Shown here in pieces: positions 1 through 5,666 of a stretch of DNA of 9,460 nucleotides (the stretch's first letter is position 1; each line of letters opens with the position of its first letter). The stretch spans positions 1 through 9,460 of the forward strand of contig JAKBCT010000028.1 in assembly GCA_021807655.1 (NCBI GenBank), read 5' to 3'. The DNA is from Actinomycetes bacterium. Its GTDB lineage: Bacteria; Actinomycetota; Acidimicrobiia; Acidimicrobiales; RAAP-2. The position numbers and the translations under genes are program-made. The notes under the pieces are model-generated. The model had not been told where the DNA came from. It saw nothing but the letters and a program-made list of their open reading frames with translations, and did no database searches.

Positions 1-131
1 AAGTACCACGACTTTGCATTGTCGTAGATGAAGTAGAGGTGCACTTCGAGCAGGATGGGGATACGTCCGACCGCCTGAGCACGCTTGTGGGGGTAAGTCG
101 CCTTGTGGTGAGCGTTCGCGTCTGCCTCCAC
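1..131 (-). CDS. Possible N-terminal end of an unidentified CDS running off the left edge
   Basis: A minus-strand frame opens at a GTG (complement of 129-131), directly after an in-frame TGA, and stays open for 43 codons to the window edge. About three quarters of its codons end in G or C, while second positions are AT-rich. That is the pattern expected of a coding frame in high-GC DNA. The plus-strand frame in the same register is also open but has its GC bias in the first position, which is less typical. The visible protein has a His/Lys-rich start and then a hydrophobic, aromatic stretch (LLEVHLYFIYDNAKSWY). I do not recognise a family. No convincing Shine-Dalgarno or -10 hexamer fits the GTG, so this could equally be a gene fragment next to the insertion-sequence remnant. 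Confidence 0.25.
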   Translation of the reverse strand, partial: MEADANAHHKATYPHKRAQAVGRIPILLEVHLYFIYDNAKSWY

Positions 132-140
132 TCATCCTGT

Positions 141-177
141 CATCCCTCTTGTGTGGAACTCCCGCGCTGGAGGGATG
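141..177. repeat. 8-bp inverted repeat beside transposase remnant
   Basis: CATCCCTC (141-148) and GAGGGATG (170-177) are perfect inverted copies separated by 21 nt. The right arm ends in the ATG that heads the transposase remnant. It could be a leftover terminal or regulatory repeat of the insertion sequence, or a chance hairpin. No T-tract follows, so it does not look like an intrinsic terminator. Confidence 0.4.
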
Positions 178-308
178 CCCCCATCCCCAAGAGATTCCCG
201 AAGGAGTTCCGAGATGACGTCGTGCGAATGGCTCGCGGTGACCGGTTCACCCACGAAGAGGTCGCCCACGACTTCAACAACTCACTGTTGAGCTTCCGCC
301 ACCAATGA
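175..308 (+). pseudogene. Remnant of an IS3-type OrfA transposase (N-terminus only)
   Basis: The frame ending at TGA 306-308 contains PIPKRFPKEFRDDVVRMARG followed by FTHEEVAHDF (about 183-275). The K-[RK]-[FY]-P-x-E-F-R-D-D-V-V core and the following 'VA-x-DF' match, from memory, the start of the helix-turn-helix domain of IS3-family OrfA proteins, which normally run to about 90-110 residues. Here the similarity stops after about 30 residues and the frame ends 11 codons later. The likely original start ATG at 175-177 is out of frame with this segment. A run of five C (178-182) lies between them, and one extra C (or two fewer) would restore an MP-(P)-IPKRF start. This suggests frameshift plus truncation, so it is a dead relic. 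I see no OrfB and no second IS end. Family assignment is moderate and non-functionality is fairly sure. Confidence 0.5.
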
Positions 309-312
309 GGGC

Positions 313-318
313 TACATT
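313..318 (+). promoter_or_regulatory. Leaderless -10 hexamer (TACATT) for the gene at 325
   Basis: TACATT is followed by 6 nt and then the ATG at 325, the spacing expected if transcription starts at the A of the start codon. TTGAGC at 288-293 is a possible -35 with a long 19-nt spacer. There is no Shine-Dalgarno sequence before the ATG. Confidence 0.5.
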
Positions 319-324
319 CCGGAT

Positions 325-1239
325 ATGAGTTCGAGTTCTCGGTACTCAAGGTCCTTATCGCTTTTCCTCGCGATGATGATGGCGATTATTCTTCCGATAA
401 CTTTCGGAGGGGCAGTCAGGGCGGACGCCGCGAACACGTCCGTGGCGATGACTAACCCGGGTCCCTTGGCAGTTACGTCAACGGGAGTTCTCTATGTTGC
501 CAGTGGCCGAGAGTTGTTTCGTCTGGATGGTCGAACCTTCACGCCGGTGGCCCGCGCGGCACGAGTGATTCGCTGCGCAGTTGCCTCCTCCGACGGCTCG
601 ATCTTCATCGGAGAATCGGGCATCCTGCAGAGGGTGATGCCCGACGGTGCGATCACCACCGTCATCCACGTCGGTCTCACCGGCGTGGGTCAGGGTCCTC
701 ATGGGTCAATCTTTGTGGTGACGAGCGGCTTGATTGACCGCTTGGTGGGACGTCGACTGGTCCCTGTGATTCGTGCGGCACAGTTCGTTGGTCTCGCGCG
801 CGTGCCGTCGGACCCGAGTGAAATTGGCTTCGCGAACGTGGCCACCGACGCATCGGGAACTACGTACATCACTGCCGGAGGAGTGGGCAATAGCCTCTTC
901 GAGGTTACGAGCCGCGGTCGCGCGCGCTACTTGAGTCCCGCTCGAAGCGCCCACGGAATCCCGTCTTCGCTAACTACAGGGTCTGATGGTCGGGTATTCC
1001 TCGGGGTTCAGAACGCGATCCTGTGGGTGAGCCAAGGGCGGATCGGGGTGTACTTATCATTTTCCGAAGGTGCGGTGAAAGGCTTTAGCGGCACCTTTGC
1101 CCCCAGCTACGTGGCCGCGTCGACGTCTTCTCGAAGTCCTCTCTATGCGGACGCTACGGGCAATGGGTTCTCCAACAATAAAGGGATCATCGCCATCTAC
1201 CCCGATCACAGCATCGTCGTCCTCTGGGTTCACCGGTAG
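325..1239 (+). CDS. Exported protein with six beta-propeller-like repeats, unknown function
   Basis: This 304-residue protein starts with a signal peptide: Arg at 6 and 10, a hydrophobic core at about 11-29, and a likely cleavage after ADA at 33-35. It should therefore be secreted or held at the cell surface. The rest divides into about six repeats of 30-40 residues beginning near 47, 83, 120, 169, 213 and 260. Each has a small/DG turn, a short hydrophobic strand (VLYVAS, SIFIGE, SIFVVT, TTYITA, RVFLGV, PLYADA) and then a second strand ending in a charged turn. This is the pattern of NHL/SMP-30-type six-bladed propellers. I see no catalytic signature, so it may bind a ligand or protein. The ATG is the first start after an in-frame TGA at 289-291 and sits 6 nt after a -10 hexamer. 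Its mixed third-position usage is unlike the right-hand genes. It converges with the gene at 1402-2667. Confidence 0.75.
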   Translation: MSSSSRYSRSLSLFLAMMMAIILPITFGGAVRADAANTSVAMTNPGPLAVTSTGVLYVASGRELFRLDGRTFTPVARAARVIRCAVASSDGSIFIGESGILQRVMPDGAITTVIHVGLTGVGQGPHGSIFVVTSGLIDRLVGRRLVPVIRAAQFVGLARVPSDPSEIGFANVATDASGTTYITAGGVGNSLFEVTSRGRARYLSPARSAHGIPSSLTTGSDGRVFLGVQNAILWVSQGRIGVYLSFSEGAVKGFSGTFAPSYVAASTSSRSPLYADATGNGFSNNKGIIAIYPDHSIVVLWVHR

Positions 1240-1401
1240 CGCCAGGCCGCGGGCGTCAGAAGTGTCACCGGCGTTGTTCCAAAGAGAGGATCCGGCCATC
1301 TCAGGTCGGTGCCGAAGTTGCCGTCACGGTGGCGATTGATCGTATCGGCGAATCTGTTCGACACATGGGTGGATGGATGGCCCGCTAGGCAATGACCAGG
1401 A

Positions 1402-2667
1402 CTAGCTGCGGCACCGCAACGAAGCGAGCTGGAAGGTTAACGCCGTAACGTTCGTCCCGCGGCTCGTCGGAATTGGTGAATCGAAAGCAACAATCAACGC
1501 GGACTTGCTCGACTGAATTGCGAGAACGGGGTCTTGTCGAGTTGCCGTCGGCAGCACCGCATTCGCGGCGCACCACGCGTTCGATCGCGGCCTCAGCATT
1601 TCTAGTCGCTCGGCCGTTGAGAAGGGAGAGCCGGCGACCGCAATGAGTGCCCCGTTCGCTGCGAGCGTCATCATCTGTCCCAGTGGGGCGAATCTCGCTC
1701 CGACCGGTGTCCCGCCGATCTTCGGTAGTGACACCGCGGTCCAGTGGATTCCGTCATCGGTGTAGAGGAGCGCATTGGACCGTGTGCGGTCGACAAGGAA
1801 TTCGTTGCGAGCGGCCGTGGCGACGAGTTGTTGATTGCCACATTGGCTCACTGACGCGACGGCGCCGGCCGCGCGCCACCGCGTCGCCCCCCGCAAGTAG
1901 TAGATGGCACCCACGAGGACAGACTGTTGCCACTGCGACATCCCGCACGCTCCCTGGGGAGCCTCGGGGCCAAAGATCACACAGGGTGCTCCGTTTGGAC
2001 AATCGAGACTCACGTCGGTCCACGAACGTCCGCCCGTTGCCGACGTCGCCGCGACGAAGGCGGCGGACTGTCCCGGTTTCAGGGGGAAGAAGTAGTTGGA
2101 CGAGTAGAGCAGCTCGACGCCGTTACGACGTTCGACGAAGCCGGCGAAGTCCGTCAGCGTGTAACCCTTCGGCGGGGGAACGAACTGCCAACTCCTACCC
2201 ATGTTCGCGGTCACCAGGGCCACACCGTAGGCGGGCGGTATCGAACCACCGTGACTCGCTTGGAACGCGGCGTAGACGGTCTCTGGATGGCTCGGATCGA
2301 GGGCCACGTCCTCACAGGTCGCGGTGCTCGATGCCTTCCCGGATGGACTGGCCAGTGTGAGGTGCGCACGCTTGAGCAGTGGGCCGACGAGGTTGTCCGA
2401 GACGAGCGTCGATCGGCGGGTGCTCGAGGAGACCTCCACGCCCTTCTGTGTGCACCATCCGACGGCCGCACTGGTGGGCTGGGCCGCGATTGGACTTCCC
2501 CCTTCGGCGGACTGGGTCAGCACGGGTCGGACAATCCCGAGTGACGCCCACGGAACCGAATGGGTACTCGTCGCGGCGAGCAACGGTGTCCCAAAAGTGA
2601 TACCAAACCCGAACAGCGCGAGGGCGACAACGATTCGTCGGGCGATGACCACACCCCACTGTGACAC
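1402..2667 (-). CDS. Exported Asp-box (BNR/sialidase-like) repeat protein, unknown function
   Basis: This 421-residue protein begins at a GTG preceded by an in-frame TGA twelve codons upstream. A signal peptide is visible: Arg at 10-11, a hydrophobic core at 12-30, and likely cleavage at LLA-A near 31. Three Asp-box-like motifs follow: VTANMGRSW (152-160), ATSATGGRSW (207-216) and YTDDGIHW (302-309). They fit the S/T-x-D-x-G-x-x-W consensus of BNR/sialidase-type propellers. Eight cysteines (72, 118, 223, 229, 241, 276, 366, 419) suggest disulfides in a secreted fold. I cannot see the Arg triad and Tyr/Glu nucleophile arrangement that would justify calling it a sialidase, so it is left as an exported propeller. 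No Shine-Dalgarno or close TANNNT precedes the GTG, so a slightly different start is possible. It diverges from the gene at 2826 and shares an 11-bp repeat with it. Confidence 0.75.
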   Translation of the reverse strand: MSQWGVVIARRIVVALALFGFGITFGTPLLAATSTHSVPWASLGIVRPVLTQSAEGGSPIAAQPTSAAVGWCTQKGVEVSSSTRRSTLVSDNLVGPLLKRAHLTLASPSGKASSTATCEDVALDPSHPETVYAAFQASHGGSIPPAYGVALVTANMGRSWQFVPPPKGYTLTDFAGFVERRNGVELLYSSNYFFPLKPGQSAAFVAATSATGGRSWTDVSLDCPNGAPCVIFGPEAPQGACGMSQWQQSVLVGAIYYLRGATRWRAAGAVASVSQCGNQQLVATAARNEFLVDRTRSNALLYTDDGIHWTAVSLPKIGGTPVGARFAPLGQMMTLAANGALIAVAGSPFSTAERLEMLRPRSNAWCAANAVLPTATRQDPVLAIQSSKSALIVAFDSPIPTSRGTNVTALTFQLASLRCRS

Positions 2668-2676
2668 GCTTGATTC

Positions 2677-2687
2677 GGTGAGCGCTG
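2677..2687. repeat. First copy of the GGTGAGCGCTG repeat, near the 2667 start
   Basis: The 11-mer GGTGAGCGCTG recurs exactly, in the same orientation, at 2798-2808. This copy lies 10-20 nt upstream of the minus-strand GTG at 2667. It forms part of a small palindrome, TGAGC-GCT-GCTCA (2679-2691). It is a candidate regulator-binding site, since each divergent gene has one copy close to its start. Confidence 0.4.
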
Positions 2688-2796
2688 CTCAGATCCAGCA
2701 ATATCGTCGTCTGAAAACTTCCTTCGCTGGGCCCGTGTCGGCGAACCGATGCCACGAGAACGCGACACCGTTGGCCGTTTCAGAACGATGCCCGAT

Positions 2797-2823
2797 GGGT
2801 GAGCGCTGACGCTAGCCTCACCC
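2797..2823. promoter_or_regulatory. Candidate operator: 7-bp inverted repeat over the 2826 promoter
   Basis: GGGTGAG (2797-2803) and CTCACCC (2817-2823) form a perfect inverted repeat with a 13-nt spacer. It contains the second GGTGAGCGCTG copy (2798-2808) and overlaps the -10 hexamer TAGCCT (2813-2818). A protein bound here would block the promoter of the gene at 2826. On the minus strand the same CTAG core gives TAGCGT (2814-2809), a possible but distant -10 for the divergent gene at 2667. The operator role is inferred from position only. Confidence 0.4.
2813..2818 (+). promoter_or_regulatory. Leaderless -10 hexamer (TAGCCT) for the gene at 2826
   Basis: TAGCCT is followed by 7 nt and then the ATG at 2826, with no Shine-Dalgarno sequence between. 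This decides for the ATG at 2826 over the upstream in-frame start at 2799, which lies before the -10. No clear -35 is visible. Confidence 0.5.
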
Positions 2824-2825
2824 GC

Positions 2826-3620
2826 ATGAAGGGAAAGTTCCCTGTCTTCACCGTTACCATCGTCGCGGTAGTCGCGACGGCGATGGGCGGGGCGGCGACC
2901 GCCGCGAGTCGGGAATCAAAGTTGACGCCAAGGGACACGGGGACTGAGACGACGGCGGCCAACGTAATTAACTCGATCAAGCGCGCCAATGGCACCCGCT
3001 TCGTTGCGACCTACCGTCTCCACGGCTATCTGTACTTTCCAAACGGGACGATTGTCATTGCCCAGATTCCCAGTCCACCGGGAACGAAAGCCCAGACGAA
3101 TGTCGATGGTTACTCGGGCACGGGTCGTTACGCCTATGTCCTTCGGGGGCTCACCGGGAGAATCATCCAGTGGATCAAGATCGGCACAAACGTGAGCGCG
3201 TGCGCCAACGTCCCCGTAACCGGCAACTACCAGACCGGAACGTTCGGAAAGTTGCGATGCTCAAGACCGAGCCCCTATATTCCGTCAAACGGTTTCGCTC
3301 AACAGGACGTGGGATTCGTTCCGGCCTACGTGTTGCAGCAAGTCACTGAATTTGACGGGTTTCCCTCGCAGAAGAGGGCAGTCATCACCACGAGGTCCTC
3401 ACGTCGATTTGGTTCCGTGCGGTGCTTGGTCCAATATTCGGGACCTTCGACCCAGACGACCTGCATCGACCGAGCGGGATTCATCGTCTCGTGGCTCGAC
3501 CAGAGTGGCACGGGCTACTCTTCGAGCGCGACGTTGACGTCTTTTAACCATCGTCCGACGGCGGACGACTTCACGACGTTGCTCCGGCCGACCACGTCAC
3601 TCATTCTTCCTGCGGCGTGA
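2826..3620 (+). CDS. Secreted four-cysteine protein, possibly LolA/LprG-like, unknown function
   Basis: This protein has 264 residues when started at 2826. An in-frame start nine codons upstream would put extra residues ahead of the signal peptide and ahead of the -10 hexamer. The N-terminus is an export signal: Lys at 2 and 4, a hydrophobic core at about 8-22, and a likely cleavage after ATA near 27. There is no lipobox Cys. Four cysteines (126, 145, 200, 213) could form two disulfides. The layout is 'FVATYRLHG' (59-67), then 'IVIAQIPSPPG' (76-86), 'QWIKIG', paired Cys, 'VRCLVQY' and 'TTCIDRAGFIVSW', and lastly 'SATLTSFNHRPTADDF' (234-249). It recalls actinobacterial secreted proteins with a LolA/LprG-like curved sheet, where an internal Cys-D-x-x-G strand and a C-terminal 'x-D-F' segment are common. 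That resemblance is from memory and weak. Expression may be tied to the divergent gene at 2667 by the shared repeat. Confidence 0.7.
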   Translation: MKGKFPVFTVTIVAVVATAMGGAATAASRESKLTPRDTGTETTAANVINSIKRANGTRFVATYRLHGYLYFPNGTIVIAQIPSPPGTKAQTNVDGYSGTGRYAYVLRGLTGRIIQWIKIGTNVSACANVPVTGNYQTGTFGKLRCSRPSPYIPSNGFAQQDVGFVPAYVLQQVTEFDGFPSQKRAVITTRSSRRFGSVRCLVQYSGPSTQTTCIDRAGFIVSWLDQSGTGYSSSATLTSFNHRPTADDFTTLLRPTTSLILPAA

Positions 3621-3699
3621 TCTGTCGCCACTGGTAGCGGATGGTGCAGGGCAACGAGCTACTCACGTCGAAGTTGCCGGTGATGATGGGTCGGCCCAT
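3601..3699 (-). CDS. Possible 32-residue small protein
   Basis: A minus-strand ATG (complement of 3697-3699) opens a 32-codon frame, MGRPIITGNFDV through RQITPQEE, ending at TGA 3603-3601. It overlaps the last 20 bases of the opposite-strand gene ending at 3620. Most of its codons end in G or C, unlike the open plus-strand frame across it. GAGGTGG lies about 9 nt before the ATG as a possible Shine-Dalgarno, and an in-frame TAA lies two codons upstream. The start overlaps a small hairpin, GATGGG-TCGG-CCCATC (3685-3700). I do not recognise a family. It could be a small protein, the tail of a decayed gene, or chance. Confidence 0.25.
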   Translation of the reverse strand: MGRPIITGNFDVSSSLPCTIRYQWRQITPQEE

Positions 3700-3861
3700 C
3701 GGTTAGCGCCACCTCGGAGCGCAGTCGGCCCTGTCAGGCAGAGACCGACGGGGCGAATGCGCCGTGACTAACGCGGATGTGGAAGAGCGAGCCGTCTTTC
3801 GATTGCGCTATCGACCGCGGGCCGGATTGGCGTTCGTCTCAGTGACGCGACACTGGGCGGG

Positions 3862-5220
3862 CTACCTCGAGTGTCGCCACCGCAGGTGGTGCAGGTGTCG
3901 GATGGCGGGGGGCTGGTGGACGACGCCGGTTTCGAACACGGTCTGGTCAATGCGGCGCATGGTGGGCAGTCCCGGCAGCACCGCAAGCGTGACCAACACG
4001 CCGATGATCGCGAGGCCGGTGCGCAGTCCCGTCCAGTGGATCAGCACAGTCATGAGCAACGAGCCCAGCGCCATCCCCGCGACCTCGCCGCCCTCGAGCG
4101 CGCCGAGCACGCGGCCGAGTTTGTCGTTGGGAACCAGGTGCTGCAGGATCGTGATCGCGTTCACGTCCACGACCGAGTTGGCCGCACCGATCAACCACAT
4201 CGAGAGAAGCGCCGCCCCGAGCGTGGGTACGGCGGCGATGATGATCAGAGGAGCGGCCCACACCATGACGCCGAGGGCGAAGTCCGTCGCCAGGCGGGCG
4301 CGTTCCATCAGCATCAGGGCGACAAAGCCGCCGACGAGCCCGCCGACGCCGAGTAGTGACTCCATCAGGCCGAGTCCCGAACTGCCGATATGGAGCAGCT
4401 TGAGGGCGATCGCGACGGTGAACACCGCCGACGCCCCCGCCACGACGCACTGCAGGACGTACAACACGACGAGGGTGAGTACGTTGCGGTCGTTGCCGAT
4501 CAGTCGGAAGCCCTGAATCGCGCGCGAGAGGAAACTCTGGGCGCGCAGGTCATCGGCGTCGCGCGGTTTACTGAGCAAGGCGATGACTTCGGGCGACCGC
4601 TCAGCGTCCGTGGGGGGACGGATCGACCAGACGAACAACGCCGACCACACAAACGTGGCGGCGTCGAACGTGAAGGCGATCGACACGTTGGCGACCGCGA
4701 GCATGAAGCCCGCCAACGCCGGCCCGGCGAAGAAACCGACGCTCTCGATGGTGCTCGACACGACGTTCGCCCCCGCGATCTCGTCGTGGTTCCTCGCCAG
4801 TGTGGGCAGGATCGAGGCCTGCGAGGGGCGAAAGGCCGTACCCGCGAGACCCACCAGCACCACGAGGACGTAGACGAACCACTTGGAGCCGTGCACGGCC
4901 ACGGACAGCGCCGCGAGGGATACGAGTACGAGTCGCACGAGGTCCGAGACCACCATGATGACCCGGCGGTCGTACTGGTCGGCCAAGGTTGACGTGAGTG
5001 GCGCCACGGACGCGATGGCGACGTAGCGCACGACGGCGAGCACGCCGACCGCGGTCGCGCCGCCGCTTCGATAGACGAACACCACCGCGCTGAGCGAGAA
5101 GACCCCGTCTCCGATGAGCGAGATCGCGAACGCGAGGAAGATTCGACGCAGGGCCCCATTGGCGAAGACGTTCGCCATCGCGGTCTTGGATGAGCGCAAT
5201 TCGTCGAGAACCAGACTCAT
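3862..5220 (-). CDS. Major facilitator superfamily exporter (MFS_3/EntS-like)
   Basis: This 452-residue membrane protein fits twelve transmembrane helices: six between about 25 and 200, a charged cytoplasmic loop (201-245) and six more between about 247 and 418. The loop after helix 2 carries an MFS motif-A variant, STLADQYDRRVIMV (77-90), with the expected Asp and the Arg pair. The segment VPNDKLGRVLGAL (363-375) is typical of the macrolide-efflux/enterobactin-exporter (MefA/EntS) branch. It is a proton-driven exporter by family, and the substrate cannot be read from sequence. The ATG is supported by AAGGGTGATC (5231-5222), a near match to the 16S-complementary sequence at proper spacing. 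No TANNNT box lies in the 104 bp upstream, so it is probably transcribed with the gene at 5325-5666. The 34-residue tail after helix 12 is His/Arg-rich (RHLHHLRWRHSR) and unlike the rest. In many actinobacterial relatives a cyclic-nucleotide-binding domain sits there, and here it is absent. Confidence 0.88.
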   Translation of the reverse strand: MSLVLDELRSSKTAMANVFANGALRRIFLAFAISLIGDGVFSLSAVVFVYRSGGATAVGVLAVVRYVAIASVAPLTSTLADQYDRRVIMVVSDLVRLVLVSLAALSVAVHGSKWFVYVLVVLVGLAGTAFRPSQASILPTLARNHDEIAGANVVSSTIESVGFFAGPALAGFMLAVANVSIAFTFDAATFVWSALFVWSIRPPTDAERSPEVIALLSKPRDADDLRAQSFLSRAIQGFRLIGNDRNVLTLVVLYVLQCVVAGASAVFTVAIALKLLHIGSSGLGLMESLLGVGGLVGGFVALMLMERARLATDFALGVMVWAAPLIIIAAVPTLGAALLSMWLIGAANSVVDVNAITILQHLVPNDKLGRVLGALEGGEVAGMALGSLLMTVLIHWTGLRTGLAIIGVLVTLAVLPGLPTMRRIDQTVFETGVVHQPPAIRHLHHLRWRHSR

Positions 5221-5221
5221 C

Positions 5222-5231
5222 GATCACCCTT
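5222..5231 (-). promoter_or_regulatory. Shine-Dalgarno sequence of the MFS gene
   Basis: Read on the minus strand this is AAGGGTGATC, one base before the ATG. The GGTGATC part matches the sequence complementary to the extreme 3' end of 16S rRNA, giving about 6 nt from the core to the start. It fixes the start at 5220 over the internal Met at residue 15. Confidence 0.6.
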
Positions 5232-5258
5232 CACGGTTTCCGGCCCCGCCCCGCACGT

Positions 5259-5275
5259 ACGGGACCGGGTCCCGT
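5259..5275. promoter_or_regulatory. 17-bp palindrome upstream of the MFS gene
   Basis: ACGGGACC-G-GGTCCCGT is a perfect 8-bp inverted repeat around one central base. It lies 39 bp before the MFS start and 50 bp after the stop of the upstream gene. Its size and symmetry are those of an operator for a dimeric (e.g. TetR-type) repressor, which often control exporters. No regulator gene is visible in the window. No T-run follows it on either strand, so an intrinsic terminator is less likely, but an mRNA hairpin between two operon genes is possible. Confidence 0.4.
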
Positions 5276-5324
5276 CAGCGTCCAACGGTTCCGCCTCGAC
5301 AGTGGGCTCGTCGCCGGTTGGGTA

Positions 5325-5666
5325 CTAATTGGCGCCGCGAGCGGCGAGCGCTTCGAAGTGCTCGTAGAGTCGCGGATCGCCGTGACGCTCGCGTATGAGT
5401 AGCGCGTGCGAGCCGACCTTGCTCCACATCCCCTCAAACCAAAACAAATCGCTGAGCAACTCCCAGGGCAGCACATTGTGTTTCACTAGCGCGCCCGCGG
5501 TCTCGCCGAACATCAGGACCTTGCGCACCGATTCGTTGTTGATCGATTCGTCGGTGGGATCGAAACCGTCGGCGTAGATCTCCGACAGGGCCGTGCTCAG
5601 GCCGATCTCGCCGCTCCAGCGAACCAGGTCCATGAAGATCGTCGCATCTTCGTGTGTGACTTCCAT
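5325..5666 (-). CDS. Small soluble protein of unknown function (DUF4760-like?)
   Basis: This is a 113-residue protein without a signal peptide or membrane segment. It is acidic and helical-looking, with several aromatics (MDLVRWSGE, PWELLSDLFWFEGMWSKVG near 67-85) and a C-terminal LLIRERHGDPRLYEHFEALA. The order of a short N-terminal helix, an internal 'VLMFGETAGALVKHNVLPWE' and a Trp/Phe-rich helix recalls DUF4760-type proteins. That is a weak impression from memory. The frame runs open for 470 codons back through the antisense of the CoA-transferase gene, but that part is a shadow. The ATG at 5666 is chosen because GGGGGGA (5676-5670) lies 4 nt upstream and the protein composition changes there. 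It is followed 104 bp later by the co-oriented MFS gene, so the two may form an operon. TATGGT (5743-5738) is a possible -10. Confidence 0.65.
   Translation of the reverse strand: MEVTHEDATIFMDLVRWSGEIGLSTALSEIYADGFDPTDESINNESVRKVLMFGETAGALVKHNVLPWELLSDLFWFEGMWSKVGSHALLIRERHGDPRLYEHFEALAARGAN

Noticed and set aside
1230..1364. 44-residue minus-strand frame from GTG 1364 into the end of the 325-1239 gene
   Set aside because: Plausible-looking composition but no Shine-Dalgarno or -10 and no recognisable family; kept only as a note.
1240..1401. Possible terminator between the convergent genes ending at 1239 and 1402
   Set aside because: No GC-rich stem followed by a T-run was found on either strand.
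1647..2544. Long plus-strand open frames (1647-2360, 1927-2544)
   Set aside because: They lie antisense to the exported Asp-box gene, are extremely Arg/Ser-rich without domain signs, and have no start signals. The minus frame has a signal peptide and repeat motifs.
1402..2667. Calling the Asp-box protein a sialidase
   Set aside because: Asp-boxes occur in many non-enzymatic propellers and the catalytic residues could not be identified.
3685..3700. Hairpin GATGGG-TCGG-CCCATC as a terminator for the gene ending at 3620
   Set aside because: The stem is only 6 bp, lies 65 bp downstream of the stop, and has no T-tract on either side.
3764..4992. Plus-strand frames across the MFS gene (3764-4516, 3871-4356, 4390-4992)
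   Set aside because: Antisense shadows of a clear 12-helix transporter; no hydrophobic or domain pattern of their own. The GTG at 3764 has neither a -10 at leaderless spacing nor a Shine-Dalgarno.
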